Assembly: GCA_030562195.1 (NCBI GenBank)
Contig: JAUJPP010000012.1
Coordinates: forward strand, 22,320,001 to 22,384,000
DNA length: 64,000 nucleotides
Reading direction: 5' to 3'
Source of the DNA: Nipponacmea schrenckii
Taxonomy: Eukaryota; Mollusca; Gastropoda; Lottiidae
The notes under the pieces were generated by a model. That model was not told where the DNA came from, did not search any database, and was given only the letters and a program-made list of their open reading frames with translations. Of the stretch, positions 10,153 through 21,514 are shown in pieces; positions within the stretch are counted from its first letter, which is position 1; the number at the start of each line of letters is the position of its first letter. Both the position numbers and the translations under genes were made by a program.

Positions 10153-11630
10153 ATCTAGGCAGGTGCTTCTTTAGGACAGTATCTCTTATAACTAGGCCAG
10201 TGTTTCTATAGGAGAGTTTCTCTTATAACACCTAATACTTGTGACCTAGGCCAGTGCTTCTATAGGAGAGTATCTCTTATAACTAGACCAGTGCTTCTAT
10301 AGGACAGTATCTCTTATAACACCTAATACTTGTGACCTAGGCCAGTGCTTCTATAGGAGAGTATCTCTTATAACACCTAATACTTGTGACCTAGGCCAGT
10401 GCTTCTATAGGAGAGTATCTCTTAAACTAGGCCAGTGCTTCTATAGGACAGTATCTCTTATAACACCTAATACTTGTGACCTAGGCCAGTGCTTCTATAG
10501 GACAGTATCTCTTATAACTAGACCAGTGCTTCTATAGGACAGTATCTCTTATAACACCTAATACTTGTGACCTAGGCCAGTGTTTCTATAGGAGAGTATC
10601 TCTTATAACACCTAATACTTGTGACCTAGGCCAGTGCTTCTATAGGAGAGTATCTCTTATAACACCTAATACTTGTGACCTAGGCCAGTGCTTCTATAGG
10701 AGAGTATCTCTTATAACAACTAATACTTGTGACCTAGGCCAGTGCTTCTATAGGAGAGTATCTCTTATAACAACTAATACTTGTGACCTAGGCCAGTGTT
10801 TCTATAGGAGAGTATCTCTTATAACACCTAATACTTGTGACCTAGGCCAGTGCTTCTATAGGAGAGCATCTCTTATAACACCTAATACTTGTGACCTAGG
10901 CCAGTGCTTCTATAGGAGAGCATCTCTTATAACACCTAATACTTGTGACCTAGGCCAGTGCTTATATAGGAGAGCATCTCTTATAACACCTAATACTTGT
11001 GACCTAGGCCAGTGCTTCTATAGGAGAGCATCTCTTATAACACCTAATACTTGTGACCTAGGCCAGTGCTTCTATAGGAGAGCATCTCTTATAACACCTA
11101 ATACTTGTGACCTAGGCCAGTGCTTCTATAGGAGAGCATCTCTTATAACACCTAATACTTGTGACCTAGGCCAGTGCTTCTATAGGAGAGTATCTCTTAT
11201 AACAACTAATACTTGTGACCTAGGCCAGTGCTTCTATAGGAGAGTATCTCTTATAACACCTAATACTTGTAACCTAGGCCAGTGTTTCTATAGGAGAGTA
11301 TCTCTTATAACAACTAATACTTGTGACCTAGGCCAGTGCTTCTATAGGAGAGTATCTCTTATAACAACTAATACTTGTAACCTAGGCCAGTGCTTCTATA
11401 GGAGAGTATCTCTTATAACAACTAATACTTGTAACCTAGGCCAGTGCTTCTATAGGAGAGTATCTCTTATAACAACTAATACTTGTAACCTAGACCAGTG
11501 TTTCTATAGGAGAGTATCTCTTATAACAACTAATACTTGTAACCTAGGCCAGTGTTTCTATAGGAGAGTATCTCTTATAACAACTAATACTTGTGACCTC
11601 GGCCAGTGCTTCTATAGGAGTGTATCTTCT
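10153..11630. repeat. 54-bp minisatellite, 29 units
   Basis: The unit contains TAGGCCAGTGCTTCTATAGG, AGAGTATCTCTTATAACACC and TAATACTTGTGACC. I count 29 units. From about 10525 rightward the spacing is a regular 54 bp. Near the left end several units are about 36 bp because the ACCTAATACTTGTGAC part is missing. Variants such as GAGCATC for GAGTATC cluster in neighbouring units (10860-11170), consistent with local unequal exchange. Confidence 0.95.
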
Positions 11631-12860
11631 TGTAAATGAATACAAAAATTTTATGTAATTGTTTGAAAAATGGAGCCTATGCCTATAAATTTTGTCATTG
11701 AGTAGCAGGGAACTGAGCTAGAAATTTTGTAAATAAAAAATGGATACACAAAACATGTGCTTGTTTGAAAATCATCCAAATTTTATTACTCGAAAGAATT
11801 ATTGAAAATAAATAAACAGGAAATTCTCAAGAAAACTGTCGTTAACCTTTCAACAAGATGGCTACCAGCCAAATATAGTGATTTTCAAATCTACAATTAG
11901 TATTACATGAAGTTTTAGATGAATGAAGATCTATCTTATTTTTTTTATTGGACTTTATTGTGGCTTATCCTTTCCATGATTGGCAGTTAGATGATACAAC
12001 AGTTGTGAAGTTTTGAGTTTTATTATGGTTTCTGTGGATTCTTCTCCGTCCTCATTTGCCGCTACAGGTGCAGGATGTAAAACTCGATTCATTTCAACAG
12101 ATAGAGTTTTCCATTATTGTGGACTGAAATCGCTGGAAAAAGAGGTCTATGTAATGAATTCTGCTCCTCTGATTTTTGTCCGTCTGCCAAGATAGTGAAA
12201 TCTCCCGCCAAAATATTTCTCATTTAGGTGTTGATGAAGGTATATTAATATAGAGATAATTGCGATTCTAACAGCCAATAACTTCTGATACCAATTCTAC
12301 GGAGGTCTGTGTAAATCAACGTGGAATTTTGATGACACTTTTATGCAGACGGCAAAGAATTTTTAAAAAGCGTGCCAAACATGTGGTGTTCCTGATAAAA
12401 TATGAGAGGAACCGTATCCAAGTATAATATTTTAGTCTGGACGCCTACTTGTGTTGATCGAAATCAGAAACATTAAGACATCAGATGTCAAGATGGAGGA
12501 CAGAATCTGTGGGCAAAGTTCTTTTGGATGCAGAATCTGAAGATGTTTTCGTTCTACAGAATAATTGGATTGGATAATGGTAAAAATTGATTATAGTGAT
12601 TGACCAATCAGATAACATTAAAATTATAGAAATAGTTTTCAAGATTGAAGAGCTTGGAAAGACCTTCTCTACAGATTTTCAGTCCTGTCGCCCCCTTTTC
12701 AACCCTTTTAACCCCAAAGTGAGGGAATGGGATCATGCCCCCTAGTAAAAAATATATTGGCCCCCCTACTCTGTTTCCTAGAAACAGCCCTTACCCACTA
12801 ACTGTCCTCTCAAATCCCTTCAAAATACACCACTCCTTACCCCCCTTTCCTCCCCCCCCC
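11631..12860. other. Intron 2 stretch without clear features
   Basis: AT-rich sequence. Apart from a SINE-1 tail remnant near 12066-12100 and C-rich tracts near 12690-12860, I recognise nothing here. Confidence 0.5.
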
Positions 12861-12861
12861 C

Positions 12862-13104
12862 CAAATTACCTAATTGATTCAATATACAGCATTCCTTATC
12901 TAATAACTACCCTAATCAAATTACAAGATTGGCACAACACTTTAGAGAAGGGTCCTACCCACTTCCCAATATTCATCCTGTCCTACCATTTCCCTTTCAT
13001 TCCAATCCTCCCTCAATCTCCCTCTCCCCCCAAATTACCTAATTGATTCAATATACAGCATTCCTTATCTAATAACTACCCTAATCAAATTACGCAGATT
13101 GGCA
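12862..13104. repeat. Pair of direct repeats, about 72 bp
   Basis: A block from CAAATTACCTAATTGATTCA to CCCTAATCAAATTAC plus AGATTGGCA occurs at 12862-12933 and again at 13031-13104, almost unchanged. The spacer is pyrimidine-rich and resembles the sequence just left of the first copy, so the period is about 169 bp. Confidence 0.85.
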
Positions 13105-13559
13105 GCAAGTTGTAATATTTTGATCTATGATGACTTTTTCTTGGCCTTACTGTCAAATATTTCTGGCCTCTCGCTGAAATTTTTGTGTTTTTCATTAACC
13201 CGTCGATTACACTTTTCACATTTTGTGTTAAGTAACAGACATTCTTTTATTCATTTTTCTTCTGGAACGATTTTTCTGCCAATATCTAATGTCTTCCAAG
13301 AGTTGCAGGAATTTCAATTCAGCCTTACAGACAGTGGCAGAAATCTCACAAAAATGCCTTGAAAAATGCCAAGCGTTGACCTCCAACCTTGTAAAGTTTG
13401 CTTTGATGCTTGGTGAAAAAATAGCTTTAAGAGACGAAAAAATTAATTTTTAAAAGAGTCGAAAAAAAAATTATTTCAGGTCATTCATTCATCCCCAGCT
13501 AGCTTGTAACTCACTCAAACATTCATCCTTCATTGCATCTTTCTTAATTGTTTATTGCT

Positions 13560-13690
13560 CTCCTCTCCATTCCTTTGTTCATTCATTCACTCATTCATTC
13601 ATTCATTCATTCATTCACTTATCCATATTTCTTTACTCTTTATTTCTCTCCTTCTTTCATTCATCCATCCATCCATCCATCCATCCAAGA
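13560..13690. repeat. ATTC/ATCC microsatellite
   Basis: Runs of ATTC and then ATCC tetranucleotides with interruptions. The open frame crossing it (SIHSFIHSF-like) is a translation of the repeat and not a gene. Confidence 0.9.
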
Positions 13691-14249
13691 CATCAGAAAG
13701 AAAATTGTGATTCTACACACTAGAACCAAACCACAATTCAAGATGTCAACATAGAAATTGGTTTATTTTTTAATTTCCTTTTTGCTTGAGGCAAATAAAC
13801 AGTGGAAATGGACTCAAAATAACAAGAAATAGAAAAACTATCAGAAGTCAGCCAGCCAAACCTCGGACGAAATAAATTAACACATTTTCACAATTAATAA
13901 TGCATTTTTAATCTTAATTTTGTTTAATTATGTAGGCTGGAAGAAATTTCCAAAGTTATGTTTGAAAATTCTGAAGATATGAACAGTGTCAAATGATAAA
14001 TGCAAGCTGAGAGACACTTCAAGTGTTTTAGCATTCTTTGAATTGATCAGATATTTAGAGCTCTTTCGAATAGTCTGCAATCACCTTGATATTTTGGTTT
14101 ATCCACTCAGTGTTTTCTTTTCTTTATAGAGTCCACATGGCTAATATTACTGTCGTGGGTTTTTTTTCTGTCCAATTTAGTCCTTTTTGTAAAATCAATT
14201 AATTTTGAAATTTTCTTTTATTACCCAATAAAATTGTTAACTGTATTTC

Positions 14250-14583
14250 TTAAAAGGATAATAAGTTTTAGAATGAATATAAAATTAGAAAATTTTAAAC
14301 TTTGCCAATAAGAGCTCTGTTCATAAGTCAATATACCTGCTGCTATAAATAACATAAAAAAATTAATATCTAAAAAACTTAGTAATTATCCTTAAAGATG
14401 CATTTGATTATTGAAAAAAGTAAATAAATTGACTAGGTATTTTTCAAAACTAAGTTTTTTCCCGATTTTAGGGATTCTGTTACTTTATGACACCAGGTAA
14501 GTTCACTGATGAATATATACTCATATTGACCATTCTTGAGAACTTAAATTTTATGTTCATGCTAAGACGCAGTATCCCTTTAA
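14250..14583 (+). mobile_element. MITE family M1, complete copy
   Basis: This 334-bp element is bounded by TTAA at both ends. The left end reads TTAAAAGGATAATAAG and the right end GACGCAGTATCCCTTTAA. The terminal inverted repeats are about 35 bp and imperfect. There is no coding capacity. TTAA target duplication would suggest piggyBac-type mobilisation, but the TTAA could instead belong to the inverted repeat. Internal landmarks are TATACCTGCTGCTATAAAT, GATTCTGTTACTTTATGACA and CACTGATGAATATATACTC. Confidence 0.8.
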
Positions 14584-15759
14584 CTCTGGATTATATTTTG
14601 GTTAAGTTTTCAAGAATAAAGTCCCTGTTAAAAGAACGAATATTTTTGTCCCAACTACAAGTCAGACTGTATGAATTGTATGTGTTTAACGAACAGATGA
14701 AATATGTGCCGAACATGACTTGACGGAATGTTGCTATCGGTTACAAACAATGTTAAACTTCTCAAACCAAACCTCTACTTTTGGTTTTGTTGTAATGGAG
14801 TGAAAACACAGTTTTGGAAGTTTCATCTTTTTCTATTAGTGTTTTTTATGTTGAAATCACTGTAAGGGCAATGCAATTTTAATTCCATGGCCAGTCCCTT
14901 CGAGACTTTTCTAATCAGAGTCAGCTTTCAACAGACAGTCTGCACATAATATAATTTAAAAAATGTCTGATACAATAGCGAGTCCTTGCAAGAATAAATC
15001 TTAAAATAAAAAGTAATTTAAATTTTGATCCTTGCAATTCTTTTTTTTCTAAATTTCTACCCATTCACCTAGCAGACGACATTCCATCACTATAATATTT
15101 ATTTGATGTTACCACTTAATTCAGCAGGTGAAACTGAAATTTTGAATGTAATATTACTGACTGACAGGTGTTTTATTAAAAAAGTAACAAATTCAAATAA
15201 AAGATAGCATTGAGATATAAAAAATGACACCAAACTCAATTTCATCAAATAATTTCAACTGGTGAGCCACCATTTTGAATGCAAACAAAAGCAGAAAGAG
15301 AGAAATCGTGTACCATAACAATTTTAATCAGATTTGAAAATTTGAACATGTCATTGGAAAGATGTGAAGGCATCTGTTCAATTTTCTGTCATATGTTATT
15401 AAGGGGTCAAGGGTCACCCCAGGGGTCATAGGTTACAGGTGGGGGACAAAATGAACAAGGTGCTCTGTGATTGGTTGAAGATGTCAGGTGTTCAGAGATG
15501 ACAGGTGTAAATTGTAGCGGTGAAACTACTGTTAAAAGAGGGTTGTTATCTTGGTTGAATGTTTGCATACCTTTAATATAGCGTCTGGGACAAAGAAGGT
15601 TCTTTTGACAGGTCTTCTAAAATGTTTGCCTTCATTTAGATTCTTAAAAGTAACGTGCATTGTAAAATATTTGTATGTAGGAATTTTTCTTCTCTTAAGT
15701 AAAGAATGTTGTTTATAGATGTAAAGGTCTATATTGTATTTTAAGTCCTTGTAAAAACT

Positions 15760-15803
15760 GGCTGTCCTGATGAGGATTGTGTGTCTGAAACATGTCAACA
15801 GCT
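15760..15803 (+). ncRNA. Hammerhead ribozyme B1 (type I, minimal)
   Basis: Core C3-A9 is CTGATGA at 15767-15773. Stem II is GGAT/GTCT (with G-U pairs) around loop TGTGT. GAAA is at 15787-15790. Stem III is only two pairs (A-U and C-G) around AT. The cleavage triplet is GUC, with the cut predicted after 15796. Stem I pairs GCTGT (15761-15765) with ACAGC (15798-15802), five Watson-Crick pairs plus a flanking G-U, with a C/A mismatch next to the cleavage site. The stem III sequence ACATGT is self-complementary, so two copies could form a dimeric hammerhead. All nucleotides required by the consensus are present; activity is inferred. Confidence 0.72.
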
Positions 15804-15858
15804 TGAGATGAGCTCATTAAGTCAAATTTCGAAAAAATTAAGCCCAATTTTCAAAACT

Positions 15859-15901
15859 AGCTGTCCTGATGAGGATTGTGTGTCTGAAACATGTCAGCAG
15901 T
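15859..15901 (+). ncRNA. Hammerhead ribozyme B2
   Basis: Second unit, 99 nt after B1. Core CTGATGA is at 15866-15872, stem II GGAT/GTCT around TGTGT, GAAA at 15886-15889, then CATGTC with cleavage predicted after 15895. Stem I pairs GCTGT (15860-15864) with GCAGT (15897-15901) through three Watson-Crick and two G-U pairs. The catalytic residues are intact. Confidence 0.7.
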
Positions 15902-15972
15902 AAGAGTTGAAATCTATTCAATTATCTAACATTAAGTTCTATATTACAAAGTTAACCTCCATTTCTAAAACA

Positions 15973-16016
15973 AGCTGTCCTGATGAGGATTGTGTATCTG
16001 AAATGTGTCAGCAGCA
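15973..16016 (+). ncRNA. Hammerhead ribozyme B3
   Basis: Third unit, 114 nt after B2. Core CTGATGA is at 15980-15986, stem II GGAT/ATCT around TGTGT, GAAA at 16000-16003, then TGTGTC with cleavage predicted after 16009. Stem I pairs GCTGT (15974-15978) with GCAGC (16011-16015) through four Watson-Crick pairs and one G-U. Stem II carries A-U where B1 and B2 have G-U, so the pairing is kept while the sequence changes. Confidence 0.7.
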
Positions 16017-16175
16017 TGAGATGAGCTCTAGTTGATAAGTCCTATATTGGAATGAAAACACCAATTTCTAAAACAAGCAGTCCTGATGAGGATTGTGTAT
16101 CTGAAACACATAATGAGTTAGTTAGTTAAGAAACTTAACCTCCATTTCTAGACATGTCCTGATGTAAATTGTGAA

Positions 16176-17100
16176 GAAATTTGTATGTAATTGAACAAAC
16201 TTAAACAGTATCGTTACCTTTCCCCCTCCCTCTCTACCTCCCTCACATCTCCACCCCTAGGAATGTTCAGTGGCACACCTGTAGCTATGAATCTGACCCT
16301 TTAAGCTGTCAGTGTCACCCTAAATTATTTGTTTAAATTAAGTTTTTACATTTTTTTTTTAATTGATTTACACAAAAAAACTGCCACCTCTGGGTTTCAA
16401 AAATTACTTAATCTAAACAAAATGGATTGAAAAAGAGACCCTTTGGGGTTCAATATATGTTTAATTACTCAATTCATTTATTGAAAAAATGCTACCCCAC
16501 AGGCTTAGGGGTGTGGCAGTTAATTTATATGTAAGTTTACAGGTGTTAAGAATAAAACAAAACATAGGTATCCCCTAGGGCCCTAATGTTCAGTGTCCCT
16601 TTTTTTATTTACCTAGCTTTCTTTAAAAATACCACCCACAGGCCAAGGGGTGTGCACCAATCTGTATGTAATTAACAAGTGTTTTAGCATGGAAAACAAA
16701 TGTTACCCTTCAGGGGCCCAAACATTGGGTCTATTATGACGTGCCCCAGGCAAACCTCATCAACTTTAACAATAGTTTTACAATTGATTTAGTTAAGAAA
16801 TCACACTACAAGTGGCAACCTTATGTAACATACAAACACCAACAAAACAGAATTTTAATGGTCTTTAATTGTGTACAAGGGTAACCCTGTTAACTATTTT
16901 ATCAACTTTCTGATTTTTAGTCCAACATTCTTAGTTCCTAAAATCACTTTTGCAAAAACCTAGGAAACAGCTTCTTTAAACTAGAAGTAGCAAGCATGGC
17001 CATATTGTTTTAAGCCTTTTTGTTAAGTTTTCTGATTGGATATATTGCTTATGTTTTAATCCAATTAAAACACTTACAAATTTGTATAAAAAAAAATGTC
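16176..17100. other. Intron 2 stretch without clear features
   Basis: AT-rich sequence with C-rich patches (16220-16260). Weak repetition of a 'CCACAGGC...GGGGTGTG' motif occurs near 16495 and 16633. No gene is recognised. Confidence 0.5.
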
Positions 17101-17111
17101 AAATAATGTCA

Positions 17112-17318
17112 AGGTATAAGATGAAGTTTGTAATAACTTGACATTGTGAAGATGTATAAGATGAAGTTTGTAATAACTTGACATTGTGAAGATGTATAAG
17201 ATGAAGTTTGTAATAACTTGACATTGTGAAGATATATAAGATGAAGTTTGTAATAACTTGACATTGTGAAGATATATAAGATGAAGTTTGTAATAACTTG
17301 ACATTGTGAAGATATAAC
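17112..17318. repeat. 40-bp tandem repeat, five copies
   Basis: The unit GATGTATAAGATGAAGTTTG plus TAATAACTTGACATTGTGAA repeats with an exact 40-bp period and only a G/A change in some copies. Because 40 is not a multiple of three, all three minus-strand frames run through the same peptides; none is a gene. Confidence 0.95.
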
Positions 17319-17645
17319 TTGGATGTGCCCAAACATAAATCAAAAATTGTCTTGTGAAAATTTTTGAATTTTCAAATTTTCAAATCCCCCTGCAGAATGT
17401 TTATGTCAAAAGTTAAGTGTCCTTATTAATCAAACCCCCTGAGAAAATTGACTCAAAAATATCAAATTTTCATAATCGCATTATAATCTACTTTGGGTAT
17501 ATCAAATATAAGCTTAAACACTTGAGATATAGATAGGTTTGGTTTGATTTGAACTCTAGGATTTTAGAATTTGTCTTTTACTCAGGTGTGTTGCAATTGA
17601 TATCATTGTAGAAACTTGTGCATGTTGTAACACTTTTAACAGAAA

Positions 17646-17824
17646 GGAAGCTAATTTGCCCCATTGTACACTGAGTGTAGTCTTCATTAAGCTAAAGTAG
17701 AGCTTGGTGTAAAACTCTATTCCTTATCAATTATCTATAACCAAATTAATTCACAAGAAATGGTTTTCATTAGCCCATAAGGTACAGAAGATTGGGACGT
17801 AAAACTCCATTCATTTCATTTCAT
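17646..17824 (+). mobile_element. SINE-1 tails, two fragments
   Basis: A diverged tail (CCCCATTGTACACTGAGTG to TGTAAAACTC) ends near 17725. A cleaner one (TTCATTAGCCCATAAGGTAC to GTAAAACTCCATTCATTTC) follows at 17764-17824. Confidence 0.65.
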
Positions 17825-17884
17825 ATTGAGTGGCCTTGTCCATCTTTATAAAGCCAAAATCAGCTGGATTTAAAACTTTATCTT

Positions 17885-18420
17885 TCTTTTTGTATTTCAT
17901 TATGTTTCTTTCCATATTTCATTATGTTTCTTTCCATATTTCATTATGTTTCTTTCTATATTTCATTATGTTTCTTTCTATATTTCATTATGTTTCTTTC
18001 TATATTTCATTATGTTTCTTTCTATATTTCATTATGTTTCTTTTTTGTATTTCATTATGTTTCTTTCTATATTTCATTATGTTTCTTTCTATATTTCATT
18101 ATGTTTCTTTCTATATTTCATTATGTTTCTTTTTATATTTCATTATGTTTCTTTCTATATTTCATTATGTTTCTTTCTATATTTCATTATGTTTCTTTCT
18201 ATATTTCATTATGTTTCTTTTGTATTTCATTATGTTTCTTTTATATTTCATTATGTTTCTTTCTATATTTCATTATGTTTCTTTCTATATTTCATTATGT
18301 TTCTTTCTATATTTCATTATGTTTCTTTTTTTTCATTATGTTTCTTTCTATATTTCATCATGTTTCTTTTTGTATTTCATCATGTTTCTTTTTATATTTC
18401 ATTTTGTATTTCTTTATTTT
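17885..18420. repeat. 22-bp pyrimidine-rich satellite, about 24 copies
   Basis: The unit TTTCTTTCTATATTTCATTA plus TG is repeated with small length changes. No frame contains a stop codon in the unit, so long artificial frames of 178-201 codons cross it. Peptides such as YISLCFFLYFIMFLS are translations of the satellite and not a membrane protein gene. Confidence 0.95.
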
Positions 18421-18911
18421 TCTATACCCAAATGAACGTTCATGTTTTTATTTTACGGATAACGAACCATATTCAAATATAACATGACAAATACTGGGAT
18501 ACAAGGGATTATTTTTGTAATTCTTAATGAGAAAAGACTTAGACAACACAATAGGAGGGAGTTGGTAACAAGTGGTTAAACCTGATTTCAAACTTTTTGA
18601 CATACGAACGTCGAATTTACACATTCACACGATTATTCTGTCCTCGTTGTCGAGGCGTATGAATAAATTAAATCAGATTATCTCTTAAACTATGGATTAT
18701 ATTCAAGGGTTTCCCCTCAATAAATCTCATATAAGGATGTGAATTATTGTAACATTTTTAAGGACCTCTTTACATCTAGGTGTGATTTTCCATTCTAGGT
18801 CAAATCCATCTTCATAATGTCCAAATGGGTGTAATGCGTTGACTTCAATAGCCACCTTTCTTGTATCACAAGCTGGTAAATGCAGATAGTTGATAGGATT
18901 GTACACTAACA

Positions 18912-19150
18912 AATATGGTCAATCACTAGCAAATATGGTCAATCACTAGCAAATATTGCCAATCACCAGCAGATATGGCCAATCATTAACAGGCCAATCA
19001 CTAACAGATATGGTCAATCACTAACAGATATGGTCAATCACTAGCAGATATGGTCAATCACTAGCAAATAAAAGGTTAATTTGCTAGCAAGTATGGTCCA
19101 TCACTAGCAGATATGGCCAACCACTTACAAATATGGTCAATCACTAACTA
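18912..19150. repeat. 20-bp tandem repeat, about 12 copies
   Basis: The unit is AATATGGTCAATCACTAGCA, with variants (GGCCAATCACC, CACTAACAGATATGG) and some deletions. It ends just before a minus-strand SINE-2. Confidence 0.9.
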
Positions 19151-19159
19151 CTAAAAGAA

Positions 19160-19335
19160 AAGAAAGAAAGAAACAACTATATTTTACAAGGATAACAACT
19201 TAGGTTCACAAGTCACCGTGACAGGGATCCTTTCTACCAGCTGATCCTTGGTCAAACCTCTTGGCATTGATCTTTCAAGGATAACAACTTAGGTTCACAG
19301 TTAAGGATCCTTTCTACCAGTTGGTCCTTGACAGA
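19160..19335 (-). mobile_element. SINE-2 tail region, partly duplicated
   Basis: Reverse complement of the SINE-2 3' part: AACAACTATATTTTACAAGG, ATAACAACTTAGGTTCACA, GGGATCCTTTCTACCAGCTG, CAAACCTCTTGGCATTGATC. The segment from AAGGATAACAACTTAGG is then repeated once. The head is missing. Confidence 0.8.
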
Positions 19336-21004
19336 TATATCTTATATAATATTTCCATCAAGGGTCACATTAGTCTAAAAAACTTGAGGAATGTCTTGAA
19401 GTTTTAACAGGAATTTACCAAATTTCTATTTCAACTTCTTTTTTTCAAGAATATTCCATTAAAATAATTGAAATAGTGTCAAATTTGAGAGAAATTTGTG
19501 ATAAGCTGTACTTGATTTGTAATTAATTTAGAATTAGACAGTGTTTGATAACGTATTAAAGACTTGATTAGATTATTTTTTATGTCTGTCTGGATAAACA
19601 AACTGCAGTGAAGCCGTCTGCTTTTTTTCCTGGTATGTAAAAATGGAGGACGATATTTGTGAACTGTTGTTAGCTTGTAAAGTTACACCAATCACAACAC
19701 GATATTTGTCTGATTTTTTTGGTTTACTTTCAATTAATTTGGGTAAGGGGTATGTTGTATAAATCACTTTTGACTAATTTTGTACAATTTACAGTGAGTC
19801 CCACCTAAACCAGCCCCCCCATAGGTCATGTGAGAAATGGTGGATTAGAGGACTGCTGGTTTAGTAGGGTCTTATTCTTGTAAGCTTAACTTAACTATGA
19901 TCTTAATGTTCTATTCATTTGATTGGTCAAGTACTGAATTTAGCGTTGTTATCCAATCAGATTACTGATTTTTGGAGAATAAAGCCCTTTGTCCCATTAA
20001 AAACATAAGAACATTTTCAAGGGTTGAAACAAGGGGAATCTATTTTTAATGTTAGATTAGTGATTAAATACTTTGATCAAAAGCAAGGAATTTTTTTTCA
20101 ACTCTGACAGATTCAAATTAACATTTTTCTGATGTGATTCCCTTTTCATCCATGATCTTACAAAATTTGTATGCATCTCATGTTCAAGGTCATTCAGTAT
20201 TCAACCAATCATATGCCTCATATTCCATTTCATTGCATTTAATTTAAAATTCCTTGTTGTAAAAAATAGCAGTTGTTTTTAATTGAACTCTGGACAGATT
20301 ATGATGTGCAGAAGAGGATGCATGGCTTGTATTCATAGTCTTAGTTGTCCAGTACATCATAGATAGAGGAATAGTCTCAGTCATCCAGTACAATTTAGAC
20401 AGAGGCTTGTTAACAATCAGCTTGTAGCTTTGATTCCAACATAAACAAACTTAGTTTCTGATAGGCAACATCTGTACTGTGATTGAAACAGTACAGATAC
20501 AAACTTTAAAAGGGGGGGGGGGACTTCTCAGAGCTAAGGTGTGGGAAGGGGTGTATGCCAAGGGCATTGCACTTGCTTATGAGCTTTGATCCCTGCTCTG
20601 ATATTTAAGAAATTCCTATTTAAACTTTCAAGTGTTTTTATTTGGTGTAAGCATTGGGAGGGCTACCAGGTACAGTGGACTCTCAAAGGCATCTCTTGTA
20701 GCATAAAACATTTGAACCATCCTTAGCTGTTGTTTAAGCAAGGCATACACAATTGTTTGCAATTTGGTGGAAGTTGCTGGCGAAAGCGTTGAGTTCAACA
20801 ATTCCTCTTTTTTCCTCTCCCCCCTCTCCCCTCTCTCCCCCTCTCCCTAGTCCACCAGTATAAGACTAGTATTAAGTATCTAATCTGTAGAGTAAGTGAT
20901 ATCAGGTACAGGATGTCAATATGACTCACCAGGTAATATACTAATTACAGGTAACTTTTATTTTCTTATCAATCTTCACTAATTCCTCTCTATCTCTTGG
21001 ATAT
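19336..21004. other. Intron 2 stretch without clear features
   Basis: AT-rich sequence with a G run near 20513-20522 and a C/T-rich tract near 20810-20850. No gene, array or recognised mobile element seen. Confidence 0.5.
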
Positions 21005-21165
21005 TTCACCAGAAAGAAAGAAACAACTATATTTTACAAGGATAACAACTTAGGTTCACAAGTCGGCCGTGACAGGGATCCATTCTATCAGCTGGTCCTT
21101 GACCAAACCTCTTGGCATTGATTTTTCCTGGATTATCTGTACCAACTTATTGGATGATCTGGGAT
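21005..21165 (-). mobile_element. SINE-2 3' fragment, minus strand
   Basis: AAAGAAACAACTATATTTTA, AAGGATAACAACTTAGG, GGGATCCATTCTATCAGCTG and CCAAACCTCTTGGCATTGAT, followed by GGATTATCTGTACC. It is truncated before box B. Confidence 0.8.
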
Positions 21166-21514
21166 TATGTGTGAAGTACAGTTAGAATAGATTTTTTAAT
21201 TCTCCACCCCAAATAATAACCCCCCTGCCCCACCCAAATAACTGTACCCCCTCACTCAATCTGTACCAAGCCACAAACCTAAAGTAAGAAAGTGCATTTC
21301 AGATATGAGTCATATAGTCAATGATAAGGTTTCATCGTGTAGAAAAATAAGTTAGAGATAAAACAAAGTATAGAGTAAGAATAGGTCTATATTCTTCACC
21401 AACTTATATAATACTACAATTTGGTTTGACTTACATTTTACATGTGCATTGCATGTTAACATTCACCATATCTTTTTTTAGCTTTGTTTTGTTGGATTAT
21501 TTATTTGTTTATTT

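Larger units (their letters stand above)
15750..16175 (+). repeat. Hammerhead-bearing tandem repeat, locus B (five units)
   Basis: Units start at cores 15767, 15866, 15980, 16083 and 16159. Linkers of about 60-70 nt share GAGATGAGCTC, TCAATTATCTAACATTAAGT, CCTATATT and CCAATTTCTAAAAC. The fourth unit has lost the cleavage triplet (AAT) and the fifth keeps only CTGATG. The same linkers appear at locus A and, inverted, at the intron 6 loci, so this is one dispersed family. Confidence 0.85.

Noticed and set aside
14505..14525. Hammerhead core in the M1 MITE (CACTGATGAATATATACTC)
   Set aside because: CTGATGA occurs, but there is no GAAA after a stem II hairpin and no cleavage triplet in the right place. 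The motif is coincidental.
17830..18487. Open frames of 178-201 codons predicting a multi-span membrane protein
   Set aside because: All are translations of the 22-bp pyrimidine-rich satellite in overlapping frames; there are no non-repeat residues or domain.
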